NCBI RefSeq assembly: GCF_002258785.1
Contig: NZ_NOYI01000012.1
Location: 310,001-374,000 of the forward strand
DNA from: Rhodococcus sp. 06-235-1A
GTDB taxonomy: Bacteria; Actinomycetota; Actinomycetes; Mycobacteriales; Mycobacteriaceae
Reading direction: 5' to 3'
DNA length: 64,000 nucleotides
The notes below the pieces were generated by a model that was not told the origin of the DNA, searched no databases, and worked only from the letters and a program-made list of their open reading frames with translations. Positions 52,355-60,773 of the stretch are shown here, piece by piece; position 1 is the first letter of the stretch; every line of letters starts with the position of its first letter. The position numbers were made by a program, and so were the translations under genes.

Positions 52355-52388
52355 ACACGTGACATCTCCCGAAATTACCTTCACGTGT
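52355..52388. repeat. CACGTG inverted pair near the left junction
   Basis: ACACGTGA (52355-52362) and TCACGTGT (52381-52388) are exact complements in opposite orientation, 60-90 bases inside the junction. They could be binding sites for the integrase arm domain, excisionase or the promoter of the cargo unit at 52583. Confidence 0.35.
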
Positions 52389-52582
52389 GGTCGGAATGTG
52401 GTCACGCACTCGGTCCGCATGGCGGAACTTGTAGTCATTCGTTCGATCGACGGCCGCGTAACGAATCGGTCCCGACGCCGCCATGTGGTCTCTAGCCGTG
52501 CCAAGATCCGACGATTGACACCAATCGGACAGGAGAACTGGATGCTGGTAGACGGAGTCCACCGATTCGATCGAGCCAGCGA

Positions 52583-53092
52583 GTGATCCCAGCGTGCACC
52601 GGGGAGTACGCGACCCTTCCCCCTGGAACCCATAAAACGACACTTGATGAGATCTACCAGGCCTTTGTGGTGGACGCCCCATTCCGCCCACGTCGCGAGC
52701 TCATCCACCAAGCCATTGTCCTGTACTCAAGTCTCGTGAAGAGTGCATTCGGTAGCGCTCGCCTCTGGATCGACGGCGGCTTCGTGACACACAAGCCGTG
52801 GGCCGCACCGGAAGACGCAGACATTGTTGTTGTCGTACCCATGGAGGAGTATGTGGACAAGGTCAACGATCCGCATTGGTTCCCGTTGTGGACGTTCCTG
52901 AATGCCACATCATCGGACCCCTCGCGGTGGACTAAGAAGTTGCATCCAATGGGGGGTCTCCTAGACACATTTCTGATGCCGGACGTTGAAGATGCACTCG
53001 GCATATGGGATCTACGCTGGTCGTCTGTCAACGGCCCAAACGGCGTGCTCGTGCCGGGTGCGGCCAAGGGGTACTTGGAGGTGATCTTGTGA
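52583..53092 (+). CDS. Nucleotidyltransferase-like protein (first of two-gene unit)
   Basis: 169 aa. RLWIDGGFVTHKPWAAPEDADIVVVV resembles the GSxxx...D(I/V)D core of the minimal nucleotidyltransferase fold, here GGF and ADIVV with an Asp at the metal position. The second metal Asp (DxD) is not clear, so catalysis is doubtful. GTG start. The stop overlaps the next gene (GTGA). Pairs of this kind often act as toxin-antitoxin or defence modules; that is inference. Confidence 0.55.
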   Translation: MIPACTGEYATLPPGTHKTTLDEIYQAFVVDAPFRPRRELIHQAIVLYSSLVKSAFGSARLWIDGGFVTHKPWAAPEDADIVVVVPMEEYVDKVNDPHWFPLWTFLNATSSDPSRWTKKLHPMGGLLDTFLMPDVEDALGIWDLRWSSVNGPNGVLVPGAAKGYLEVIL

Positions 53093-54072
53093 CAGCTGCA
53101 GACTCACGCGATATGGAAGCGCGATTGCGAGTCGCACTTCAGTACACCACCGGTGACGACGAAGCCGACCGCGCTCTGCGCGGTTCGCTGCTGGCAGGCA
53201 TCGTCGGCAACGATCCCGAGCTCCTGAATGTCTTCGTAGAAGAGGCTGGTCCCGAACAGGCCGAATTCGACGTGCATCTTGATGGCCCCGGTGTCGAAAA
53301 CAACGCGACCAGCGCGAAGAGCTTCTCCGCTTTCGTAGCCGGGCTGAGTGAAGCGGTCAAAGAGACCGCGAAGCATCGCGCAGGCAAAGGCCGCTACAGC
53401 GAAGGTCTACTTATCGAGGGCGCGACACCTGGATCTGTCAGGGTTGTGTTACGGGCGCCAACACCGAAGATCGACCCAACCCAGCAGGTCGACAACATAA
53501 CAACGGCGTCCTCGGTGGACTCCGACGCTTTGAGGTCAATAGCAGCAATCCTCAGCCACGCAAGCGACCCCGACGTCGATAGCCCGCTCGTCGCTGAGAT
53601 AGCAGATCTCCCGAAGGGCGCACGCAAAGGGCTTCGCCGTGCAATCCGTTCCAGCCGACAAGCGGGCTGGACAATCGACGGAACCGTGCGCCAGCGGCGC
53701 GTCGGACTGTCAACAGTCGCCCTGACTCCCAACGGCGCGACGCGGCTTGAGCTCGAGCTCGACTCACGCGTGGATTCGCAGAAATCGGAAACAATGATCG
53801 GGACCATCGACGGATTCAGACGGTCGATCGGCACCCTGTACTTCATTCCGGAAGGAAGGCCACCGATCAGCGCTGCCGTTCTGGATAACACGCTAGCTAT
53901 CCAGGTCGCGCAACTAGCCGCGCAAGAGGGCGCGACTGTCCGTGCCATCTTCAACGTGGTCGAATCGCGCCTTCCCGGAGACCCGGGGGTCTCGCGCCAG
54001 AGCAGATCCTTGATCTCGATCCGAAGCTTAGAACGCGGCGATCAGACGGAGCTCTCAGTGGACACTGGCTAA
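53089..54072 (+). CDS. Hypothetical protein, partner of the nucleotidyltransferase-like gene
   Basis: 327 aa of unknown family. It is acidic and soluble with no signal or membrane helix. A segment DVHLDGPGVENNATSAKSFSAFVAGLSEAVKETAKH resembles a domain in phage and island proteins; RSLISIRSLERGDQTELSV ends the chain. Translational coupling to the previous gene means the two act together. Effector and partner roles cannot be assigned. Confidence 0.6.
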   Translation: MTAADSRDMEARLRVALQYTTGDDEADRALRGSLLAGIVGNDPELLNVFVEEAGPEQAEFDVHLDGPGVENNATSAKSFSAFVAGLSEAVKETAKHRAGKGRYSEGLLIEGATPGSVRVVLRAPTPKIDPTQQVDNITTASSVDSDALRSIAAILSHASDPDVDSPLVAEIADLPKGARKGLRRAIRSSRQAGWTIDGTVRQRRVGLSTVALTPNGATRLELELDSRVDSQKSETMIGTIDGFRRSIGTLYFIPEGRPPISAAVLDNTLAIQVAQLAAQEGATVRAIFNVVESRLPGDPGVSRQSRSLISIRSLERGDQTELSVDTG

Positions 54073-54121
54073 CCGGTCGAGCCACAGTCACGAAAACTCG
54101 CGACTGCCTAGCGTGAGCACC

Positions 54122-54155
54122 CTGCAGGGCCCTTGGAGATTGGCGGGCCCTGCAG
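54122..54155. terminator. Hairpin terminator after the two-gene unit
   Basis: Stem CTGCAGGGCCC/GGGCCCTGCAG (11 bp) with a 12-base loop, 50 bases past the unit's stop. It may serve transcripts from both sides. Confidence 0.65.
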
Positions 54156-54359
54156 TCTTCGATCGGGAGTAGGCGAGTCTAAGGATTTCCCATTCCAATG
54201 AACCCTCCTGACCCTGGCCCGAGCTCGTCAAGGCCGTGCGCTCCGTTACAGACAAACGAGACTTACCCACACTGCGACCATGGTTCCGAGTAAGTGGGGC
54301 ATCAGCAGGGCTGAGCATCATCATGCACAGCTAGTCGTGGCCGTCGCGGGAGTTGTTAG

Positions 54360-54686
54360 CTACTCGACTCGTCCCACCCATCGAGTGAACGATGGTGGTG
54401 TCGTGTCGACGAGACGTTCAGAGGGTTTCAAGCTCCAGCCAACTCGTCGGCCCACGTCGTACCGTTCTGGATCGACGCGCTGCCCAATACGATTGCCCAC
54501 GGCATCAATGAGACACACGGTCTGCCACTGGCCAGCAACTGCCTGTGCGATCAACGCGCCAAACCGCCCATCCCTTGGCACGAGCTCATGCTCCGCGAGC
54601 AGATCGTCAAGTGTTGCGCCGACGATATCCGGCCGCGAACCGGCTAAGCAGTAGTGCTGATAGGTGCTCCACATTCCGAACGTCAA
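54360..54686 (-). CDS. Hypothetical protein of the island
   Basis: 108 aa. The text DDLLAEHELVPRDGRFGALIAQAVAGQWQTVCLIDAVGNRI looks coding and DNA of the same frame keeps actinobacterial codon bias. TTG start at 54686 has AAAGG six bases upstream; an ATG four codons on is an alternative. No family recognised. Confidence 0.45.
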   Translation of the reverse strand: MTFGMWSTYQHYCLAGSRPDIVGATLDDLLAEHELVPRDGRFGALIAQAVAGQWQTVCLIDAVGNRIGQRVDPERYDVGRRVGWSLKPSERLVDTTPPSFTRWVGRVE

Positions 54687-54797
54687 CTTGGACCTTTCAC
54701 ATACGCGGGTGGTGCATGCTGCCACCGCAGTTGGATGGCGTCCACACGCTTGCGGTGAACCACCCCCCCCAAGCGTGCCCTACCCAGCCGAATGACA

Positions 54798-55337
54798 TCA
54801 CTTCGCATTGCTGGCTCCCGCGGCACCATTCTTAGGCTCGCACAGTTTGGGTGGGACAGACTTTAACCCGAGCCTGTCTGCCGCCGCACTCAGATACTCT
54901 CTTCCCAGTGCTACCGCCTTCACCGGCTCGAACGCCGAGGTGCGCGGATCCGTCATTTTGCTTCTGCGCATCTCACTGCTCGTCTCGAATCGAGAAACTC
55001 GTTGCACAAAATTCGGACAGATGCGCAGGTCGACCCGGGGGTGGGTCGTCGCCACCAAGCCCTTTTCGGTCGCGGTTCCGCTTCGATAGAGGATGAGGTC
55101 GAGCTCACTCAGTTCCCTTTTCGCCCTTACGAGAAGTTCGATTCCGAGTTCATGGTGGCGGCGAGAATGAATGATCACCACATCTGCGTGGACGGGAATG
55201 TCGGGGAACAAGTGCTCAGCGGTAGCAAGAACGCCAACGACTTCGTCAGTCTCATTGTCGATACCGACCCACTCGAACTTGCGGACACCCTTCATGACGT
55301 CAGGATGGCATGCAACAATTCGGTAAGGTAGATTCAC
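54798..55337 (-). CDS. Hypothetical protein of the island
   Basis: About 179 aa, function not recognised. A core of alternating strands (WVGIDNETDEVVGVLATAEHLFPDIPVHADVVIIHSRR) is followed by a helical ELGIELLVRAKRELSELD. The tail is charged. The start is uncertain: GTG 55337 or a TTG at 55355, neither with a strong site. Confidence 0.5.
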   Translation of the reverse strand: MNLPYRIVACHPDVMKGVRKFEWVGIDNETDEVVGVLATAEHLFPDIPVHADVVIIHSRRHHELGIELLVRAKRELSELDLILYRSGTATEKGLVATTHPRVDLRICPNFVQRVSRFETSSEMRRSKMTDPRTSAFEPVKAVALGREYLSAAADRLGLKSVPPKLCEPKNGAAGASNAK

Positions 55338-55413
55338 GCCAATATTATGCACCAAAGCCGCGTTCGCGCAGTAAGATTCGGCATAGTCGCCTCGCCATCA
55401 CGCCCGGAGCGGT

Positions 55414-56406
55414 CTAGAACTCCGCCGAAATCTTCATAAGTGCTCGAAGCTCGTCTGGTGAAAGCCACGGTGACCGCCGATGAATCATGCGGTGGCAGTT
55501 CGCACACAGGAGAACAAGGTCGGACATTTTCGTTCGTGTCTCGCCCGAGACATGGAGCGGAAGGACATGGTGCACTTCTGTGTACTCACGTCCGCGCTCG
55601 CCGTACACCGCTTCGGGGTCGAAACCACAGACTTCGCACGCAACTCGATCGTGTGTCTCAAGAAAATTGTCGATCTTCTTGCGCCGCAGTTTTCGGTCAC
55701 GCTCACGCACGAAGTGCTGACGTTGCAAAAGTCTGCCTTCAGGTGCCGAGTCGTCTTCATCATCGATCGGCGCTTGCAAGACTTGTTCCATTGTCTCGTC
55801 GTGCAGTGAGGACCGCAGAGCTGCAGCGACGGCTCGCATCCGGTCCGGCGAACGGAGGTATTCCGCGAGAACTTCCTTATCGACCGCGCCACCTTTGGTC
55901 GGCTTACCCTTGTAGTCGGGATGCTGGGTTGCGATATCGGCAGTCTTGCGAGCCACACCGTTCGGGTTCCTAAACTTGTCACCACGGATTTCGGGAGGGT
56001 ATAGCGGCATCTTCTGCAGAAGGGTCGATAGCTCGAGTACGCGAGGATCATTCGCTCCCAAGTAGTCCCAGTCGTTGTCCATCAGAACATCGCAAACGAG
56101 AATCACTTCATCGCGAACCCAGTCCAGCCGTTCACTGTGGACGTTGTAGCCGAGTGAACGCAGTCGACGTGCAACGGATTGATCGCCGCCGGTGAAGTCC
56201 GCCGACTTCAACGGAAGGTTCCCTGGCAGGTAACCGTGCGCTGCTCCGGCCACGGCCTTCGAGTCGTAGCGCTTGCCGCCTCTCACGATGAAGTACGTTC
56301 TGCCTGGCCCGAAGCCATACTTAGACCTGAAGGCGTCGCCTCCAAGATCGTCAAACTCCGACAACGCTAACGCCACCGCATCTGCAGTCAGATCGCTTAA
56401 GCCCAT
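55414..56406 (-). CDS. HNH endonuclease with ScoMcrA-like N-terminal domain
   Basis: 330 aa. The N-terminal part (FRSKYGFGPGRTYFIVRGGKRYDSKAVAGAAHG) resembles the head domain of ScoMcrA-type modification-dependent restriction enzymes. The C-terminal HNH domain has CEVCGFD, EVHHVLPLHV and LLCANCHRMIHRR, with both zinc Cys pairs and the catalytic His. Such enzymes cut modified or foreign DNA (type IV restriction-like). No SRA-type reader domain is obvious between them. ATG at 56406. A defence role on this element is likely but untested. Confidence 0.75.
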   Translation of the reverse strand: MGLSDLTADAVALALSEFDDLGGDAFRSKYGFGPGRTYFIVRGGKRYDSKAVAGAAHGYLPGNLPLKSADFTGGDQSVARRLRSLGYNVHSERLDWVRDEVILVCDVLMDNDWDYLGANDPRVLELSTLLQKMPLYPPEIRGDKFRNPNGVARKTADIATQHPDYKGKPTKGGAVDKEVLAEYLRSPDRMRAVAAALRSSLHDETMEQVLQAPIDDEDDSAPEGRLLQRQHFVRERDRKLRRKKIDNFLETHDRVACEVCGFDPEAVYGERGREYTEVHHVLPLHVSGETRTKMSDLVLLCANCHRMIHRRSPWLSPDELRALMKISAEF

Positions 56407-56547
56407 GTGTCTCAGACTATCGTCCAAGCAGGCGCATATCGTCGGCCTTCGTGTCGAGACGTCTGATCTACGTTCCGACGTTGGAAGTCCCCCAGCCGCC
56501 TAACCTGCAGCAACTTCAGATCGGAATCTGTTGTCAAAACGACAGCG

Positions 56548-57492
56548 ATGAGTTACCGACCAGGGCATGATTCAGCAATGCTTCTACGTCTTCATGCCTG
56601 GCTGCACCAACTTCGATACCTGACACGATCGCTGATAGCGGGTACATCGATCGCAGGTCTGGGTCTCGCGGCAATTCTGCTGGTTGCCAACAAGGACAAC
56701 ATCCTGAAGTGGGACCTCACGCAGCCGCAAGGTGTCCTCATAGCCGGCCTGATCAGCGGTCCATTCCTCATTGCCGCCGCCTACCTGGCATTTCACGGGC
56801 AGAAGGAAATGCGCCAGGAAGAACGTCGTAAATTTGACGAGCAGATGAAGTTCGAACGACGCAAGTTTACAGAGACCCTAGCGGAACAGCGTTACTTGAG
56901 CGACCAGCAGATACTCCGGGCGCTTGACCAACAGAAGGCGCAGCTCGACGCGGAGTGGGGGCAACACCAAGACTTACTTCAACAACAGCGAAATCAGCAT
57001 CGGAGTCAGATGTCCCAGCTTAAAAAGTCACTGAAGGCTACCAAGGCCATCGAACGGCGACGACTCTTGTCAACTGCTGAGATTGAGGAGAAGAAACACC
57101 GTCGGCAGGTCGTATTTACGACGATCGGCGACGCGATGAAATCTTTGGTTGACATCAGGGCCACCTTTGTCGCCATTAATAAAGCTATCGATGACGACAA
57201 AAGAATCAGCGAAGAGGCGGAGTCGTTTGGTATGGAGGTCGGACCCGAGGAGGAATTAAAGGCACTCGCTCGGTGTACTGAAGCCAGTGACCAGGTGACT
57301 GCAAGCGCTTCCATGCTTTTACTAATCGAGCTTGAAGATTCTTACGAGGCATTGATGGCTGTTGTCCAATATGTCGGCACACGAGCTATACATCACCGAG
57401 GCGAACCGATGAAGTTCGCCGACATTCACGAATTTGGGATTATTTGGACTGCTGCGATCAACTCGTTGCGTGGAAAATACAAACAGGCATAG
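56548..57492 (+). CDS. Membrane-anchored coiled-coil protein, low GC
   Basis: 314 aa. Two N-terminal helices (about 31-47 and 62-82) are followed by a long coiled coil rich in Gln/Glu/Arg (about 85-190) and a C-terminal helical domain. Family unknown. GC content and codon use drop below the surrounding DNA (AAA, AAT, TTA codons), suggesting separate acquisition. The 3' end overlaps the truncated Esx frame by 35 bases, which marks a recombination joint. Confidence 0.6.
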   Translation: MSYRPGHDSAMLLRLHAWLHQLRYLTRSLIAGTSIAGLGLAAILLVANKDNILKWDLTQPQGVLIAGLISGPFLIAAAYLAFHGQKEMRQEERRKFDEQMKFERRKFTETLAEQRYLSDQQILRALDQQKAQLDAEWGQHQDLLQQQRNQHRSQMSQLKKSLKATKAIERRRLLSTAEIEEKKHRRQVVFTTIGDAMKSLVDIRATFVAINKAIDDDKRISEEAESFGMEVGPEEELKALARCTEASDQVTASASMLLLIELEDSYEALMAVVQYVGTRAIHHRGEPMKFADIHEFGIIWTAAINSLRGKYKQA

Positions 57493-57694
57493 AAACGCCG
57501 CAGTGCCACCGTTCCTGCGCATCCCGGTAGGCGTCGGACCCTTCGCCAGTCCAGGAGATACGAAGTGCAGCAACACTGTGCGACACGTCGGTGAGGATCG
57601 CAGCCGTGTCCGCGGCGAAGGTCGCCATCGACGCGATGGCGAGATCGAGTTGCTGAAGGTCGATCTTGAATGCATCGTTTCCGGAGGCGGACAT
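57458..57694 (-). pseudogene. Truncated WXG100 (Esx) protein
   Basis: 78 codons. Residues 1-65 follow the WXG100 pattern with WTGEGSDAYRDAQERW. After that the frame runs into the 3' end of the opposite gene (HCGVSMPVCIFHATS) and stops, 20-30 residues short of the normal length. The ATG overlaps the stop of the first Esx gene (TGATG). The missing helix 2 suggests a deletion end at about 57500. Confidence 0.7.
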
Positions 57695-58014
57695 CAGATG
57701 TCGATCCGGGAGCCGGCGGCGTTCGCGACGACGACGCTCGTGTCGTTGTCCGTCTGTTCGTAGTCATCTGCTGCTGCGCGGAGTAGCTGCGCTAGATCGC
57801 GGAGGGCTCCGATGATGTTCTCTGCGCCGTGCCTCCACTCGATCCAGCTCTCGTCGTAGGCCGATGCCGCGATCCCCTGCCAGCCGTCGACGAGGAGTTC
57901 ATCGCCGACGGTTTTGTCGAGCGTTCGTAGCCGTTGGGCGAGCGTGTCGGCTTTGGCTTCGACCTCGGCGACGGTGGCGCGCATTTGATCCGGGGACACC
58001 TGGAGCGTGCTCAC
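57694..58014 (-). CDS. WXG100-family (EsxA/B-like) protein
   Basis: 106 aa, four-helix hairpin partner: LQVSPDQMRATVAEVEAKADTLAQRL, then DGWQGIAASAYDESWIEW with WQG in place of WXG. Such proteins are exported as heterodimers by type VII secretion. Its former partner just downstream is truncated. No secretion ATPase is in the window; the chromosome would have to supply it. Confidence 0.85.
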   Translation of the reverse strand: MSTLQVSPDQMRATVAEVEAKADTLAQRLRTLDKTVGDELLVDGWQGIAASAYDESWIEWRHGAENIIGALRDLAQLLRAAADDYEQTDNDTSVVVANAAGSRIDI

Positions 58015-58100
58015 GGGCTACCTGCTCGAGTTTTCGAGGTCCACATATCGACTTAGACGCGGCACGAGTGGGTTCGGTTTCATCGATTCGAGATTTCATG

Positions 58101-58802
58101 TCACACCGAGTGTGCCGCGCTCGGCGTTGCGATCACTTCAGACGCTATGTGTGGCCACAGGCTGCACCTCGCCGTCGCCAAGGCTGGCGCAGTGGCGGAC
58201 TGTCCGTGGAACCCAGGGAAACCACCGAGTGGACCCAGCCCGGCCGCTAGCAACTGATCGTGGGTAGGACCGTTCCAATAGCCCTTGGAGGCTTCGGCTG
58301 CCGTCATGCCGTGGGCCAGCACGATTCCGTCGGGGATCATGTGGTGAACGACCTCTGCGATGAACCACGACTCGACGCCGAGCTCTTTCGCGTTTGGATG
58401 CAGTGACAAACACTGCACCGCCAGAATGCGGTTACTCGTCAGTGCACCAATCTCATCGAGGACCCGTTCGTCGAGGTTGTTTCCGTCCAACAGAGCACGG
58501 AAGCGGTCTGCGTCGACGTCGTCGAGCAGTCCCAGGCCTTCGAGCAGCGAAGCGGACCCATCGCGCAGCATCAAGAACTGCATGGCACCGATCGAATACT
58601 CCTCACCCGCATCGGAATTGAGGTTCAGCACGGCATTCCAATCGGAGCATCCGTCGGTCCTGACCCCGCGGCCACTCTCGAAGTGGACCACCAGGCCGTC
58701 GAGGCCGACCAGCGACTCCGATACGGGTCGGTCTCCATCCTCCGGTGTTCCGAAGATGGAGCTATCAGGTGGGACATCTGTTGTCATTTCAAATCCGCTC
58801 AT
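58101..58802 (-). CDS. Hypothetical protein upstream of Esx genes
   Basis: 233 aa. The N-terminal 60 residues are acidic and poorly conserved in appearance; SGRGVRTDGCSDWNAVLNL, DVDADRFRALLDGNNLDERVLDEIGALTS and GYWNGPTHDQLLAAGLG occur later. No motif I recognise. Same strand as and 86 bases before the Esx gene, so it may be an accessory or immunity protein of a former type VII locus. Start at the ATG at 58802. Confidence 0.5.
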   Translation of the reverse strand: MSGFEMTTDVPPDSSIFGTPEDGDRPVSESLVGLDGLVVHFESGRGVRTDGCSDWNAVLNLNSDAGEEYSIGAMQFLMLRDGSASLLEGLGLLDDVDADRFRALLDGNNLDERVLDEIGALTSNRILAVQCLSLHPNAKELGVESWFIAEVVHHMIPDGIVLAHGMTAAEASKGYWNGPTHDQLLAAGLGPLGGFPGFHGQSATAPALATARCSLWPHIASEVIATPSAAHSV

Positions 58803-59311
58803 GTGGGGTGTCTACCGTCGAACGCGACATGCACTGCAGCTGAATACTTTTCACTTATCATTCTACCCTGCACCATTCCCCACAAACACTCATCAATGCT
58901 GCCCCCTCCCCCACAACAACATTCGACGAACAATCATTCACGGGCGGCAGCATCGAGGATCTCCACGCCGGTGCTGCACAGTTGCAACGAATCGAGGGCG
59001 AACGGCCCACGTCGTCGAGACAGCTCATTCATGACCTTCGATTACCGCGGTGTCAGCGATCATCAATCCGTCGGAGGCCAGACAGTCCCCGGGGCATCAC
59101 TCGACCCTCTGTACCACTCATTGTTTCGAGGTACTACGATTACGACCCTCGCGCACGCGTGCGTGCGTGCGTGCCGGCGAGTGCACCCGAGACCGGACTC
59201 TACGAGTCAGTGGCCGCACCCTGATTGGCTGGCCTGAGCAGCGGATATATGGGTCGCGCTGATCCTGCGCGGATGATGCGCAGAATCGACGCGGCTTTTG
59301 GTCGGCTGCGG
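58803..59311. other. No confident gene; contains a GCGT microsatellite
   Basis: About 500 bases between cargo and replication arms. Short frames on the plus strand lack motifs. (GCGT)x4 lies at 59157-59172 with more alternating purine-pyrimidine bases around it. Confidence 0.4.
59157..59174. repeat. (GCGT)4 microsatellite
   Basis: Four tandem GCGT units plus GC, in an alternating purine-pyrimidine tract. Confidence 0.7.
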
Positions 59312-59878
59312 TCACCGCTGTGTGCGGTGGTCTCGTAGCGCCTTTTCGACGTCGGCCCGTCGCTGTTCGCGTTGGGCGGCTACTGCGGTGGTCTTCTGCG
59401 CGGATTCCTCGAAGCTTCGCTGCCTGAATGGTGCGATGCCGCTCGTCGGGGCGGCGGTGAGGGGTTGGGGTGTGGTTCCGTTTCGGGTGCGTTCGACATG
59501 GGCGTGGCGGCGCTCGTCGATGCTTCCGTCGTCGGGTGTGGCAGCCTTCTTGGCGCGCCTCTCTTCGATGACTGCGGCGACGGTCGCGTCGGCTTCAGTT
59601 TGTCGTTGTTGGGCGGGGGTGGGGGTGTTGGTGGCTCGTGCGGCGCGGATGGTGTCGATGGCCGCTGCCTGTTGTTCGGCGCGTTCTTTCGCCGCGATGG
59701 CGTCTGCGAGTGCGGTGATCGCGTTCGTGCCTGGGCCGCGGGGCTCGGGGGCTTCTGCTGGTTCGCGTGGAATGGGCTGAGGCATCGCGGCGAGTCTGGC
59801 GGCGACTTGTTCGTCGGCCTTCCGGTCGATTCGGGACTGGACTCGTATGTGCTGGTTGAATTTCGGTCGGCTGGTCAT
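59312..59878 (-). CDS. Hypothetical island protein, Ala/Glu-rich
   Basis: 188 aa, helical and probably partly disordered, with charged coils (ADAIAAKERAEQQAAAIDTIRAARATN). GAGGAG lies six bases before the ATG, so translation is supported. No family recognised; proteins like this are common in actinophage replication arms. Confidence 0.6.
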   Translation of the reverse strand: MTSRPKFNQHIRVQSRIDRKADEQVAARLAAMPQPIPREPAEAPEPRGPGTNAITALADAIAAKERAEQQAAAIDTIRAARATNTPTPAQQRQTEADATVAAVIEERRAKKAATPDDGSIDERRHAHVERTRNGTTPQPLTAAPTSGIAPFRQRSFEESAQKTTAVAAQREQRRADVEKALRDHRTQR

Positions 59879-59935
59879 GTTGGTCTCCTCGTCGTGGGGT
59901 GGGGTGGGATTGTTCAGTTCACTGTGGGTGGGGCA

Positions 59936-60019
59936 TCAATTGTTTGGGTGACGCGTGAGGTATCTGCAGTCGATGTGGCGGCAGCGAATGGGAGGTGTGG
60001 GCTCCCGCGCCGTGATCAT
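59936..60019 (-). CDS. 27-aa chained small ORF
   Basis: Starts with an ATG overlapping the previous stop (ATGA) and encodes a 27-residue peptide with two Cys in RCRHIDCRYLTRH. The spacing hints at a zinc-binding or tiny phage-type protein. Only the coupling supports it. Confidence 0.35.
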   Translation of the reverse strand: MITAREPTPPIRCRHIDCRYLTRHPNN

Positions 60020-60243
60020 GTTCGCGGTCTCCGCTTCAGGCGTGACCTGCGAGCCCGGGCGCGTTCCACCGCGTCGACGAGTTGGTCCGCGACGGCCAGC
60101 GCGTCTGAGAGTGCAAGGTGCGGAACAACGCCTGTATCGCCACGGGTGACGCTGATACGGCTCCGGGCGACGTCGGCAATCGTCGCGGCAGTTCGGGGCG
60201 CTGAGACGGCGAATGACGGCCGACCGTGAGGTGTCCGGTTCAC
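60016..60243 (-). CDS. 75-aa coupled small protein
   Basis: A GTG overlaps the stop of the 177-aa gene (GTGA). The peptide has a helical C-terminal part (LALSDALAVADQLVDAVERAR) and a basic tail (RRSRLKRRPRT) that could bind DNA. Unknown function; likely a real member of the coupled chain. Confidence 0.5.
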   Translation of the reverse strand: MNRTPHGRPSFAVSAPRTAATIADVARSRISVTRGDTGVVPHLALSDALAVADQLVDAVERARARRSRLKRRPRT

Positions 60244-60773
60244 CGTTCGATCAGCGCTCCGCGTGGCCTCGATTCTCGGTGCAGGTCTGCGAAACGATGG
60301 CCGTTCCGCCGAAGCCCCTGCGCGAGCTCGTCCCGATGCTCTCGCACCCAAACGATGTTGCCGTTCGTGGCCCATGCCTTTGCGGCCGCAGTGTCGAACC
60401 CGGCAGGTGTGTCGTCCCAGCGTGGGGTCTTGACGCCGGTGTGTTCTTCGATGGCGAAGGAGTACGGGTGCTGCGCGCAGCCGAGTAGCCACGAGTCGAC
60501 TCGCTCGTCACTTGAGTCCGGCCCGATGGGGATCGCTGCGACGATGGCGAGAACAGTGCCGGGCATCAGTCGGGTGGGATCTGGTTTCTTGTAGTGAATT
60601 GCCACGGCCTCGAGGGCTTCTTTAATCCAAATAGGCTCGTCGACAAAAATCTCCGCCCAGGCTGCTGTCACTCCGTCGTCGCGGCGAGGCATCCGGTAGT
60701 CGAGTAGCGCCGCTTTCGCGAGCACGTCGGCTGCGATGTCGATCGCGTCATCAAGGGTTGGAGCTAATTTCAT
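60240..60773 (-). CDS. Hypothetical replication-arm protein
   Basis: 177 aa, soluble. IDIAADVLAKAALLDYRMPRRDDGVTAAWAEIF followed by a middle region EPIWIKEALEAVAIHYKKP resembles phage proteins found beside replication initiators; a helicase-loader-like role is possible. ATG overlaps the replication protein's stop by four bases. Confidence 0.6.
   Translation of the reverse strand: MKLAPTLDDAIDIAADVLAKAALLDYRMPRRDDGVTAAWAEIFVDEPIWIKEALEAVAIHYKKPDPTRLMPGTVLAIVAAIPIGPDSSDERVDSWLLGCAQHPYSFAIEEHTGVKTPRWDDTPAGFDTAAAKAWATNGNIVWVREHRDELAQGLRRNGHRFADLHRESRPRGALIER

Noticed and set aside
59151-59180. CRISPR or phase-variable repeat at the GCGT tract
   Set aside because: Only four short units, no spacers, and not in a gene I can support.
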